From contig NC_081410.1 in assembly GCF_030272615.1 (NCBI RefSeq), forward strand, positions 146,973,349-147,037,348: a stretch of DNA of 64,000 bases. The letters are read 5' to 3'. The notes under the pieces were generated by a model. It was not told the DNA's origin. It saw nothing but the letters and a program-made list of their open reading frames with translations, and made no database searches. Source of the DNA: Cryptomeria japonica. Its lineage: Eukaryota > Streptophyta > Pinopsida > Cupressales > Cupressaceae. This document shows, in pieces, positions 35,101-45,800 of this stretch (positions are counted from its first letter, which is position 1; each line of letters begins with the position of its first letter). The position numbers and the translations under genes were made by a program.

Positions 35101-38100
35101 ATGCAGACTTGGAGTAATTAGAAGGGCAGATCTGACCATTAAAAGGTGCAGATCTGATAAGAGGTTGAAGAGTTCAGCTAAGTATTGTATTGGTAGTGGT
35201 ACAATTAAGATTGAATACATAATCTGACCTGTGGGTCTTTAGTGCTGGGTTTTTCCTCCTTGGGGGTTTTCCCAGGGTATTTGTGTTTGTCTCTTATGCA
35301 CTTACTTTCATTCTGTCATTTACTTTACTTAATATTAGCAAACAGTTAAATACTAATAATCTGATTACTAATCTGGGTCACAAAATTAACACAGACTAAC
35401 CAAAGACGGTGACCTACAATCAGCAAGTCCCCAATGGTATGAACCTGAAATGCATCAAATACACCCCACACTTTGCCATTAAAACTACCGAACTCTAATT
35501 AAGCTGAAAGAAAACCATGCAAACAGAAGAAAACCAAAATAACAAACACCATCTTTCAATGCTCATACATTGATTTTGACTGTCATTACAACAATTTATT
35601 ATAGCAGCCCTATTCTATTCCTAATCCGAAAACTGCATCTAACTTCTAACTTTTAAAAGTCTAACTAATTCTAACTACTAAAATCTAACTATCTAAAAAT
35701 TCTAACTTTCTAACATCTAACAATCTAACAATCTAACCCTTTACAAGAGAGAGGCACCTGCCTTTTATAGAGTTTACAATTTGAATCAAAGGCCAGGACT
35801 GATTGCTCCAAGGGCCCTGATCTGTCCTCTAGAAGCTTGGCAGCTTAACCCATGCCTAGTTATCTTCAATTGTCCTCCCAACCACTTTCCCAGCTACCGA
35901 CCACTATTTGACATCAATTTGGTCAATTAGGTAGCTGGGGCATAACTGCCCTGTGTCCCTCTGCTTTGAAATACATTAGACGGGGCCCACAAGTAGTTAT
36001 TTACATTAAAATAATTCAGTTTTGCAAACTGATTTTCTGGAATCATTTCCAGCTGTGTATTTTTGAGTTTGCACATGTCTTCAATCTTGCTGGGGCTTCA
36101 ACTTGTCATTTGTTGATGGTGCGTATCTTCGTGATTGTCGTTTTGCTCTTGTGCTCCTACATCTTCGCTTCCTAGCTTTGATCGCGATCACGTCTCCAAT
36201 TTGCGTTTCAGGTTGTCACCTTAGCTTCTTCCAACGCCGTTGATTTGCAAATAATCGATTTCAACTTGAGTTAATCTTTTTGAAAAATTAAATAAATTAT
36301 TTTAACAAATATTAAATTTTTTCAAGGCCTAGAGGGGAAAATAAAAATATTCACTTTTTAAAATTAATCTTGAATCCTCTCTTTTCTTTTTTACTTGGCG
36401 GATTCAACTCCTAGGGGTCGAAATTCGGCCCTTTAGGCTGAAATGTGCGATTTTAGCTTTGGCTCTCTTTCTTTTTTTTTTTTTTTTCCCAAAATGGTCA
36501 AATGGGCCGAGTTTGCTTTTTCACCCTCTTTTAAGTGAAACTTGGCTTTTTGAAACATATTGCACGATTTTGTTCCTTTGCTCTTTGCTAAATTGCCGAA
36601 CTTAGGTTTTTTTTAAACACTTGTTCGTCATCAAATGTGATTTTGTGTTTAGCGTTGAACGCCCAACTTGCCCAATATGAAATTTGGCATCCTTCATTCA
36701 AATGAGCGAACTTGTGTTTTTTTTATTTGACTTTAAAACTCCCTTTCCAACTTCACATTTGATGGCTTTTCGGCCTAAGAAGGGTCAGCGGTTTCTCTTG
36801 GGGATGAGAGGTGAATATGGAAGGTGAACTTCGGGGTTTTAGACAACTTGTGCGAGTTGCAAATGTCTTGGATCTCTTTGCACAATGCCGAACTTCTTTC
36901 TCTTCATACACCTACTTTGCTCAGTTGCAAACTCGGCCCATTTGCTCAAAACGTGCAACTTCATGCGACTTTTCCCTAGCTTTCAAGTGATTTTCTTTTG
37001 CACTGCGACATCAGGTTTTCGTTTGCCCTTTCTCTCAAGTGTTTTCGGGCTTCTCAATGAGAAAGTGCGAGTTTTTATCTTAGACATCCTCTTTCTTGCC
37101 AAACTTGAGATGTTTAAGTAGAATGTGCGATTTTGATTGACACCAAACTCTAGCCTATTCGCCCTAAGTTGAAAATCGGCCATTTGAATGAAATGGTGAG
37201 ATTTTGTGCTTCATTCATTTGGTCAAACTTTTTCTTTTTTCCTTAAACGCCCTATGCCTTCAGGAGGAAACTCGGGCATTTTAGATGTTTTGAGCAATTT
37301 CCTATTTGACTTAAAACGCTCAAAGGGCCTGAGTTTTGAATTTCGGTTCTGTGTGATTTCATCTCCTCCATCGCTCTTAGGGAAACTCAGGGCATTCTCG
37401 GCTTTGAATCGCAGGATCTTTCATTCTCTCTTTTCACAAGGGCAACGGGGGTCCCCTGAAACAAGGGTGTGATGTGCATCGCACAACAGTACCCATTTTA
37501 AAAATTTAGTAATTTACAAGAAGAATGTCATTCTTCACCAACTTCAAGTAATGTTGGCCTTTTAAGACCTATTGAAACATAAGTCATTTTTTTGGTAAAG
37601 AACTCAATGATGTTAACTTCTTGTGGAAATTTCCAAAGCAATAAACATTGGCAAGCATTTTATCTGTAGTGCGCTATTCTAGTCAGTTAACTAGATTGTA
37701 GCATAGTCACTTGTAGTCATTTGTTAGTTAACTGTGTGCTTGTGTGCAGTTCCATTCCAGTTAACCAGAGAGAACACACACTTCACTATCAATGAAATTT
37801 GTACATGCAAACCTGTGTTATTCGCTATAGGTGAATCATTGACATAGAGATAATGAATGTATGAAGTACTGCATATTTGCCAATTTATTATTGCATGTCA
37901 ATTGTTAGATTGGCATTTCATTATCTGAGACTTTGCATAGATGGCAAAGAGGGTCTTGAATTTTGAAGTGTGCTTCAGGTAAGAGGTAGTGTTGTGACGT
38001 ATTCACACATCACCCCATTGCAAATGGGGACCCCCACTTTTTTTGCTTTCTTGGATAGTGTTAGAGTCCTTAGCTATTATCCTTTGCATCGAAGAGGTAT

Positions 38101-41100
38101 AGATCGTCAAGAAGCCAGGAGTCAGGTGGATGGCCTTGTGTGAGGTGTGAAATGAGGAGTTATGAGATGAGTAAGTGGTTGTCAACTCGATTGGTCAAGG
38201 TTTGCAATAGCAAAATGCTAGAAAGGAGAGGTCAAGTGATGCCAATTTGAGCATAGCAGGTAAGGAAGGTCAGTTGCAGGTTGAAAGGGCAAAATTTGAC
38301 TAACTACATGAATGTTTCCTTTGCTCCCTCTTAGGAGCGAACACGTCTTCCTTTGCTCATTCATACATCATCGAGTGCTTGTTCATACATCTTCGAGTGC
38401 TCGTTCGTACGTCTTCGAGTGCTCATTCATAAGTCTTCGAGTGCTCATTCATACATCTTCCTTTGCTCCCTAGTAGGAGCGAAATTCACTTCAAATGCTC
38501 TTTATTGAGAGCAAAGTTGATCCTAGAATGCACCATGAGCCTAATTTGAAACACTCAAATAGATGGAATGAAAGAGATTGAGCAAGAAAACACTAAGTGT
38601 CAAGTTTCAATCCACTTCAAGTGCATGAGTTTTGGAGCGAACTTCAAGTGCATGAGCTTTGGAGCAAACTTCAAGTGCATGAACTTTGGAGCGGACTACA
38701 TGTGCATCCATTTTGGAGCGAACTTCAAGTGCATCCACTCTGGAGCGAACTTCACGTGCCTCCACTTTTGAGCAAACTTCAAGTGTATCCCAGTTGAAGC
38801 GAATCTTACTTCATGTGCTCCACTCTTAGAGCGAAATTCCTCTAGGGGCCTTTCCTAAAGTTAGTTGGTCATTTTTTCATCAATGAATTGCTAAAAGCTT
38901 TAAGGTTGAGTCCATAGAATGAAGAGAGGTGAGTGAAAGCAAGTTCAATGACAAGTTCGAAGATCACTTCAAGTGATCCTCTTTTGGAGCGAATTTCACT
39001 TCAAGTCCTCCTTCTTTGAAGCGAATTTACCCCTAAAGCCTTGAATGAGTGTGATTTAGTGCATCTGAATTGTCATTAGTGAGTGAGACTTCGTTTTGGA
39101 AAGCAACTTCAAGTGCTCCCTAGTTGGAGCGAAATTTACCTCATGTGCGCAAGCTTAGGAACAAAACTGCTTGTAGAGCCCTCTTCCAAGAAAATTTGAT
39201 GCCTCCGCTTGCATGAATGACAAAGTATTCAAACCTGAAGTGATGAAGGGTAGAATTGGACTAGGTTTGAGACAACTTCCATTGCCCACCCTTATTGGGA
39301 GCAAAATCCTCTTATCAAACCTGCAAACCACATAAAATCAGATATTATATCAAATTAGGAAGTTATATAAAAGGTATGTATCATGTGTGTTTGATGCTCA
39401 TTTGTTTGTTTTGCAGGAGATGAAGAAAGAAATCAAGGGGATCAGGTTGGAGGAGGATCAAAACAAATGTCGTAAGGAGAAAACTTCAATTACAAGCACA
39501 AGAATGCTCGAGAGGAATCTCAACTCTCACCGCACCATGGAGACATGAAGAGATCAAAGGAGTGCGAAGGACGAAGCCATACAATCACCCCAAGGCAAGT
39601 AGACAAAGATGGAGGAATGACTCAGCTACATCAATGCTTCCCAACACCACTACTTTGAGCGAACTTGAAATGTCGAGTATCAAGAGATATATTTCAACAT
39701 CCCTTCATGATGATGAATCAAGTCTACAAGAGCAAGCAAAGGTGTCATCCTAGTCAACACTCACCAAATCAAGGAGTTCCACATCAACACGTTTGGATTC
39801 AATGAACCAAGTCCAAACTTCGAGGCACAAACTTCGAGGCACCTACCCCCGTTATCCATTGGTCTAATATTCCAGAGAGGACATGTGTCAAAAAGTTGTA
39901 ATTATTTCATTGGCCAGAATAGAGTTTGTTGTAACAAACCCTAATTAGTGTTTTCATTGTAGAATCTTGGCCTTTGATGGAGATTCAATCTTGGCCATTC
40001 ATTGTAATGAGCTCTCTATATAAAGCTCAAGCTCTTCATTTGTAAAGGTTAGTAGCTAGTAGCAGGGGAATTAGTGAATAATAGAAGAATAGTTTAGTAG
40101 AAGTTAGAAGTTAGAATAGATTAGGAGAAGAAGAAATTGTTGTTAAAGACTTGTCAATGAGATACTCTTTTCATTGAAGTTATGGTGAAATGTATTATTT
40201 CAACAAGTCTCATGGTTTCTACTTCTCATTTGCTTTCATGTTGATTAGATTGAATGGAGGAATTTGTTGAATGCATTTGTGTGGAATCCGTTTAGTCCAT
40301 ACCACTAGCCTCTTAGTGTTTGTTAATGTGCCTTGCGTGGTCAATTGGAATCATATGAGCTTAATTTCAATTGTTATACGTCCATTGTCTATGCATTAAC
40401 TTGAATGGTAATCAATGTTTGACGATAATGATTTGAACATCTTTGAATTGCACGTTAGAAGATTGTATTGAGCTTGTGTCTAATTGATCAGTTTGGTGGT
40501 GAGACCTTGCCCAATAGGATTCCATCAAATCATTCATCCATTTTGTTGCATTCTTAGGATTAGAATTGGCTTCCTAAACCCTTCCTTTTGTCTTTTTTTT
40601 CAACTCAAGCTAGTTAGGATAAAAAGCATCACAAGATTGCAACATCAGATGATCAAGTTCCATCGGTTCAAGCATTCAACAATTCAATGCAAGTCCCCTT
40701 TGTGATTCAAGCATAATCACATCAAACCAACGAGCTTATCCACATGTTATGACCCGACATACCAAAACCTTGGAGTTATCTCAAGTGATCCTTAAGCAAA
40801 TCTTCAGCATTTGAGTAACTTTGTTCAAGAGAGGATAAGGTATTTTATTTTGTGTTCGCATGTGCATAAAAAACACATCAACAGGTAGCATGTAGGACAG
40901 GACACATACTACAAAGGTGTTAACCATTGTCTATTGCATTCGTTGACAATTGGCTAGCATTTGGGTTCTGTTGCTGGGACCGTCTGTGAATTTATGTGGT
41001 GTATCGTCAACATGCCTTGTCAAGTAATGTAGGATGAGATAACAGATGGCTCTAATAGCTGAAGGAATCATTGTGGGAACCAAGATCTAACAATGGCCTG

Positions 41101-42886
41101 AGAAGGAGCCATGCAATGGTTTGTACAAGGAGTCCTAGGCCAATTTGTGAGATGGATGTTGAAGTATTGACAAGAATTCACAAGTTGTTGAAATGTTTAT
41201 GCAATATATTTATAGATTGTATGGATTTACTATTTAGTTTTACGTTATTACTGATAAAGTTCCAACATTCAGCAATGAGTTTTGTAAGGAGTTGTCTAAA
41301 TTGCTTGGGGAAACCTTTCTCAGTACCAGCCATTTATTCCAACAAAACTGACGATAGCATCACTGCTGTTGCATAAATAACTGCTGCCTGTATGACTGCT
41401 CACAGCACAATCAAGGCATACAGATATTAATTTATTCATACAAAACTTACAAGACCAGAACTGCTGCTCCACAACAGACATTTTCCTGCATATGAAAAAT
41501 GAAAATTGAAAGATGAATAAGCATAAATACAGAGGTAAGGTAACATTTCAAATTCTAGCCCAGCCAGTGTGCGTACTAGCCTTGTGAGACCCCGTTATGG
41601 GAGCAAGGGAAGCACAACATGTTTCTCAGACAGTTGTCTTTTGGTGCGTTTTATCCCTTCTAAGCTGTCATTGTTTTTATTGGTTGCAACATGATCCAAA
41701 GAACAATATTTAAAAGTAAAACAATAATAAAGATTGGTATTGCTATTGAGGTTGGGCAATGATTCCTTCTATGGCTAGCTTATCTGCAGAAATTTATTTT
41801 TGCAACTTCCCTTGTGGCACAAATTTTATTTATCAAAAGAATAATATACTTCTGTTTTAATGGTTTCATGGTATGTATATGTATGTGGCTTAATACATTA
41901 TTCTGTCTTGGGCAGATCTACAGTTGAGAGATGTACCAAAGTGCGTTTGAATTCCTCATTAGGTGCTTGGGATGATTCGCCTGTGTCAGGAATTCCAAAG
42001 GTCTGTTTTGAAGGGATAGATTCTTCTTCGTTGGGTGTATTCTTGCACATTCAGAGGACCATAATTAATTTTTTTTTTCTAAGTATTTGTTAGATTTTAT
42101 GCATTATCTTTTTTGATAGAGAGTAAAAGGTGGGTTTTGAAAGGATCCCAACTTATACAAAGCCAATATGTAATATATAAATGAAGACTACCATACAGAA
42201 AAAATACAGCAACACTCAGCATACAGACCAAGGGCTGAAACAAATCATAACACTCCTACCATAACCTAGGAAGGGCGAAATTTCAACTGACTCAAGGTGT
42301 TTTGAAACTGAACTGTTCCAGAGAGCTCTGCAAATTACTAATTACCCTTACCCCAGAAACAATGATGCATTTTATGCTTATCAAATTTGATAGTTTGCTT
42401 CATTAGTATTTAGGACTCATCTAAACTGTTTTTAACAATCTTATCAGATGAGGGCACAAAGAAGGCAAAATTCTGCATATTTATGTTTATCAAATTTTGT
42501 GGTTGGTTAAGTATTTGGAACTTATTTAAACTTGTTTGAACTACCTTATCAGATGAGGGCACAAAGAAGGCGAAATTCTGTACCTATAATTGAGGGGAAG
42601 TATAGTATGCCTGAAAATTTTGTCCAGGAACAGAGTGAGGGCACAAAGAAGGCAAAATTCTGCATATTTATGTTTATCAAATTTTGTGGTTGGTTAAGTA
42701 TTTGGAACTTATTTAAACTTGTTTGAACTACCTTATCAGATGAGGGCACAAAGAAGGCGAAATTCTGTACCTATAATTGAGGGGAAGTATAGTATGCCTG
42801 AAAATTTTGTCCAGGAACAGAGAGCTCACTTTGCAGAGGTTGATGCTTTTGTTCTTCAAGAAGAGGACTTGTCGGATGTTGATTAA
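22822..42886 (+). CDS. Sororin-like cohesin-protection protein, four exons
   Basis: Proposed host gene with exons 22822-23192, 24749-25057, 41916-42000 and 42740-42886, joined through canonical GT-AG introns of 1556, 16858 and 739 bases. The exon phases fit (2, 2, 0), giving 303 codons plus stop. The product is basic and largely disordered. It opens MASKKRRKNSLADCTNTP, resembling the KPLSDCTN-type start I recall from plant sororins, and ends AHFAEVDAFVLQEEDLSDVD, like the C-terminal sororin box (human ...FEAAEQFDLLVE). Sororin binds PDS5 and counters WAPL so that sister chromatids stay joined after replication. Its YSK (VYSKCREK) could correspond to the YSR motif of animal sororins, but that is weak. 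The identification is inference; the exon model is better supported than the name. Confidence 0.6.
24749..25057 (+). CDS. Exon 2 of the sororin-like gene
   Basis: The acceptor TTATAATAG|C at 24748/24749 restores the codon started in exon 1. The 309-base exon is open throughout and ends SCPPLGRAVRK with the same phase and the same AAAAG|GTA donor as exon 1. Confidence 0.68.
26319..26406. repeat. Short inverted repeat
   Basis: The arm GTTTCCACTCCCAAACCCC (from 26319) is nearly the reverse complement of GGGGTCTGGGAGTGGAGACC (26387-26406), separated by about 50 bases. It could be a tiny foldback element. Confidence 0.45.
26440..26502. repeat. 20 bp inverted repeat
   Basis: CTATTAAATGGCAATTGATA (26440-26459) and TATCAATTGGCATTTAATAG (26483-26502) are inverted copies with one mismatch and a 23-base loop. 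Confidence 0.6.
27230..27562 (+). pseudogene. Ty3 gag fragment, N-terminal part
   Basis: The plus-strand frame gives MMEKITLSKFDGVNE, KPRIWFGKLSCFLRV and then GQF, stop, KIQFSICTL. This resembles the start of the Ty3 gag domain (F-x-G...W...L...F). It breaks off where the family-B solo LTR is inserted at 27568 and resumes after 31759. It belongs to an old plus-strand element, not to the Tat element. Confidence 0.5.
27568..31754 (+). mobile_element. Family-B solo LTR, split by a family-A solo LTR
   Basis: Starts TGTTGAAAAATGGGG and is similar to the solo LTR at 54830-55961 across its length (CACTAGTCTAG-like start, GTCAAACCCCG in the middle, a GGGC...CTAGCAT-like end). Without the family-A insertion it is about 1170 bases, close to the 1132 of the other copy. 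Flanks TAATA (27563-27567) and TAATT (31755-31759) agree at four of five bases. It sits in the gag of an older Ty3 element. Confidence 0.65.
28594..31603 (-). mobile_element. Family-A solo LTR, copy 1
   Basis: 3010 bases, plus-strand ends TGTTGATATG...CTTCACAACA, flanked by TCGCT and TCGCC (four of five bases). The TATA-type box CAATATAAAA (29441-29450, minus strand) sets the likely orientation. It contains two and a half copies of an 85 bp unit at 30790-30985. No element interior adjoins either side, so it is a solo LTR. It is inserted in the family-B LTR. Confidence 0.8.
31755..31995 (+). pseudogene. Ty3 gag fragment, C-terminal part
   Basis: The frame from 31849 reads YIHGLKEFIRGYVNVLKASPLEGIVQ, stop, LEAYSKAI, a pattern typical of the end of the Ty3 gag domain. 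It continues the gag piece at 27230-27562 once the nested LTRs are discounted. Confidence 0.5.
31996..33270 (+). other. Decayed interior of the old Ty3 element
   Basis: No domain is readable. 32070-32150 holds GGTATAGG-type words, a short TA run and an A run. A 94-codon frame at 32426-32710 has no family features. Confidence 0.35.
33275..33385 (+). pseudogene. Ty3 protease-RT junction fragment
   Basis: The frame reads GFDVVIGSEWLKTLG, stop, then LNLDEFYMKFE, the conserved segment after the protease in Ty3 polyproteins (DVVLGxxWLxxLG...MxF). It is short and interrupted by a stop. Confidence 0.6.
33730..33895 (+). pseudogene. Ty3 RT fragment
   Basis: SPFASLVVLVKRNDDS, followed after a frame change by KMDIICGIDKLLAKLHGG. 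These match the start of Ty3 RT (SPFASPVVLVKKKDGS...IDxLLDxLxGA). The catalytic palm boxes are missing. Confidence 0.65.
33970..34085 (+). pseudogene. Ty3 RNase H tail fragment
   Basis: The frame reads GFDFEIEYKNDINNVVVCNIYGR, in pieces equivalent to the DFEIxYKxGxxNxVADALSR end of Ty3 RNase H. RT to RNase H is internally deleted (under 100 bases lie between the fragments). The element is cut off by the family-A LTR at 34217. Confidence 0.6.
34217..37488 (-). mobile_element. Family-A solo LTR, copy 2, with nested copia-type LTR
   Basis: 3272 bases including a 668-base insert. Ends are TGTTGACGTGG...CGCACAACA, with flanks GTACT and GTACC (four of five bases). It matches copy 1 at both ends and in the block around ATCCTCTCTTG...GTCAGGTCATGAC. 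A minus-strand TATA-type box CTATAAAAGG lies at 35761-35770. Its right half (36300-37480) is made of degenerate units with GCGAACTT and TTTGAATG-like words. Confidence 0.78.
34724..35391 (+). mobile_element. Solo copia-type LTR nested in a family-A LTR
   Basis: Starts TGTTGTTTGTAACTAGG and ends AAAATTAACA, flanked by perfect CAGAC duplications at 34719-34723 and 35392-35396. It contains the line TTCCTCCTTGGGGGTTTTCC near 35260, typical of the R/U5 part of plant copia LTRs. No coding interior is attached. Confidence 0.8.
37990..40883 (+). mobile_element. Family-A solo LTR, copy 3 (opposite orientation)
   Basis: 2894 bases. Ends are TGTTGTGACGTATTCAC...CACATCAACA, with perfect 5 bp duplications GGTAG at 37985-37989 and 40884-40888. 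It is inverted relative to copies 1 and 2. The TATA box TATATAAAG at 40017-40025 gives plus orientation. The U3 part carries minisatellites. Confidence 0.88.
38335..38825 (+). repeat. Minisatellites in family-A LTR copy 3
   Basis: About five 25-base units of CATCTTCGAGTGCTCATTCATA type (38370-38460), then about six 27-base units of AACTTCAAGTGCATGAGCTT type with GGAGCG (38604-38800). Because 27 is a multiple of three, two overlapping frames stay open across the second array. Confidence 0.75.
41916..42000 (+). CDS. Exon 3 of the sororin-like gene
   Basis: The acceptor TTGGGCAG|A completes the split Arg codon from exon 2. The exon encodes STVERCTKVRLNSSLGAWDD then SPVSGIPK and ends in phase 0 at CAAAG|GTCTGT. 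Confidence 0.6.
42365..42822. repeat. Nested tandem duplications over the last exon
   Basis: Bases 42449-42635 and 42636-42822 are two identical 187-base copies. Inside each, and just before them, an older ~104-base duplication repeats the acceptor CTTATCAG and the exon start GAGGGCACAAAGAAGGC. Four similar acceptor/exon starts therefore exist (about 42449, 42553, 42636 and 42740). Confidence 0.92.
42740..42886 (+). CDS. Exon 4 (last) of the sororin-like gene
   Basis: Begins after ACCTTATCAG, phase 0, and encodes MRAQRRRNSVPIIEGKY, then the C-terminal box ending in DLSDVD and TAA at 42884. This is the only duplicated copy that keeps the C-terminus. The upstream copy at 42553 runs into the next repeat unit. 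Confidence 0.65.
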   Translation: MRAQRRRNSVPIIEGKYSMPENFVQEQRAHFAEVDAFVLQEEDLSDVD

Positions 42887-45800
42887 TCTGGAAAATGAAA
42901 TTGCTGCATATTATCAATTAAAATATTTGCATCTTATCCACCAGGATCCTTGTTTTTGTAGCATAAACGTTTTACAAACATTAATTATATTTGTGATTCC
43001 TGTGGATGCATCTACATACTTATTATCCGGTGTTGTAGCTGACAATGAGTTGTCATTCCGTTCCCGGATTGATACTTTCGATTCATGTATTTTTTTTGTA
43101 TACCCTTGTATTTTGCTTGTATTGGTAAAGGCAGTCCGGTCAAATGGATGTGTCAACTCACTTCAATATGTATCAATGGGTTTAATATGCTGTGCTGTAT
43201 GCATAACACACGTAATATGGCAGCTTTATGCAAAAGGTGCTGTACGCTAATTTAATTATAATGTTATAATCTTAGGTTGGTTGATCTAAAACTTTTACTA
43301 ACATGCTATGGCACTACTGTTTATACAAATGGTTTGTATGCAATATTCCACCCAGTGGCATGTGTGAACTGAAATGCCATTATATCAGAAAAATGAATTG
43401 CAGAATTGAAATATATGACTGGGGAAGTTGAAAGGCTGGAGGAAAACTAGATGCAGCTTAGATCTCATCATTCCCCGTAATTCCTTTTCTGAATAGGAGG
43501 AACGCAGTGAAAATGTGAGCTACACAAATAATCAATAAGGAAAAAATCCTGTAGCATCTTTTCCTAATTTTAATGGTGTGCAAGTTTTTGATGATTTATC
43601 TTGAAAAATACAATGTTTTCAAATTTCACCTTTTCATTTTAATTATTAAGTGCTGGCTGAATGTCAAAAAAGGGTGATGGAGATGCACTAATCGTTTGGA
43701 GTCTAATGACTTTTCCTGGACGTGACGGTAGATTGATTTACTCTAAGATGGTTATATGGTGTGATTGATTACTTGTGGTACCACATACAAAATCTTGATA
43801 CATGTTAACTTGAAACCTTGTTAGGTCAATCAAATTGAGTCATGGAATTCTATCGTGTGTTTTTACTGTGTAACAAGCCAAGTTCACACGGAAAGGGAAT
43901 GATGTTTACAACATTGAATGAGACAAAGATAACAAAAGGTTCTTGTGAGAGCCAACATTCAGATAAAGACAAATGCTTAAATATTACTTTAGTAAATACT
44001 CCGCAGGGTTGAACCCCTTTGATGGTGGCACTCATTCCTAGTGTGCAAGCCGCCTTGAAAACTCAACCTAAGGTTAAATTGCACTAATTCACTGCTGTGC
44101 CACAGTCTCACTCTTTTGTAAAGCTTGTAAAGCTAGAATGTCTTAGTATGAATTTTGATGAGCATTTAACTTATAAATTTTGATGAGCATTAACTTAGTT
44201 ATATTTATCACGTAAGCTGTGATGTGGTAAACGATACTGTATTGTAAATAGAAAGCAATACTGTTCTTATGTGCATGGCATGTTTGATTTATTTTTCATT
44301 TGTATCCTAGTTTCTAATATCACAGGCTGCAAAATTATAAGCTCTACTTTCTCATCGTGCATTAAATTAGAAAGGATATATAGTGATTCTGTTAAAAGTG
44401 TTAAATATGTTTGTAAATAATTGACTTGGTCATTATAAATGAAGCGTAAAATAATGGCATGGCACTAAAGAAGCATAGAGGCAACTATACGTATGTGAAG
44501 TCAGAATTATTTGTAGGCAACATTTACAGTATTTATAAGGAATACTACTTAATGATTCAATGTTAGCGACTATCATACAATGCAAATGCGTTTTTACGTT
44601 GTATAGATAGATTGTAATATAATTACATCGAAGGCGTCTCCTATCTGAGAATGGACGACCTGAAATATAAAATCGATGGTGTGCATTTATCTAAAGGCGT
44701 GCAAGACGATTGGCATGTCTACCGCCGTTGATAAATTTTTTATTTTGGTAATTTTTATTACTTCTCCTGATGCATTACTAAATGCGCGTATATGATGAAA
44801 GGTAATCAGGGTTTCGTAAGGTTTCGTTCGCCGTTTTCTTTTAATTTCTCTGGTTGTCCACTGCGTAATAAATGTTTCTGCGGTCTGTTAGAAACTCGAC
44901 AGTCTTTCCTTACTATTACAAAAGACCGCTTTTCCTCTTTTGTTATTAAACATTTAAATTTTTTTTTTTTTAAAAGGTTTTCCGTTCAAACAAATGGCGC
45001 TCTCTCAAAACTAAGTTCGTTGGGAATATACGCACTAAACAAATGTCACACTTGTGAGTACGCACGTATAACATATGTATACAATTTTGCTAGAGATTTT
45101 CGCAAGGTTTTATAAAAAGATAGAGCATCTCCCTTAATTGAGTAATCCTATTTGTTCTTATTCCCATGTTTTCTATTTCTTTCTTACCACTCACTTTAGA
45201 ATTTCCTTCAATTGTTAGGTAAGTTTTGATAATTGTGTATTGTTTTCTCAGTAAATGGAAATTATGTTTTAATTTTATATGTATCATGTTTATTTGATTT
45301 TTATGTATGATTTGATTTTTTTAATTTTTTATATAATTTTATTTTGAATTAATTATTAACTTTAAAAATTAATTTTAATTTTAATTTATTTAAATAAATT
45401 TATTATTTATAATTATTGCTTAATTTTTTTTTTTTAATATTTCAATTTTGATATATTTTAATTCTGATTTTAAATTTATTTTAATTAATTAATTATTTAA
45501 TAAAGCGACAATTTATTAATATTTTTATAAAATACTATTATGTCAACATTTAGATTTTGACATATTTTGACATTGAATTTTAATGATGAATTTAGATTTA
45601 AGTTTAAAATTTATTTGAATTATTTAAGCTCTTTTTATGAAATTACAAATAATAATTAAATGTTATTAAAATTAAATTTAATAATTCTTTCATTCTCTTT
45701 TTTTCTCTTCTCTTTCACTTTGGAAGCAGATAGACTTTACATTGCACTATCTATCCTTTGGATGTTCAGTTGACCATATTTAATATTGAATTGAGACCTT

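Larger units (their letters stand above)
25058..41915 (+). other. Giant intron 2 of the sororin-like gene
   Basis: 16,858 bases from AAAAG|GTAAAT to GGGCAG|A. Most of it is nested transposon sequence, listed separately. Stretches 25060-26300, 26510-27200, 37494-37984 and 40889-41900 hold no recognised gene. 26085-26720 and 26980-27060 are rich in GTACCC/GGGTAC words. Confidence 0.55.

Noticed and set aside
28605-40890. Family-A units as LTR pairs of one element
   Set aside because: Each copy has its own target duplication, copy 3 is inverted, and no primer site or polypurine tract adjoins any of them, so they read as solo LTRs.
42553-42634. Use of the upstream duplicated copy as a coding exon
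   Set aside because: Its 82 bases would shift the frame and meet a stop soon after, so the copy at 42740 is the more likely coding exon.
44792-45115. 107-codon frame starting MMKGNQGF
   Set aside because: No recognisable family, AT-rich second half with a Phe run from a T tract, and no splice or promoter support. Left as unassigned.
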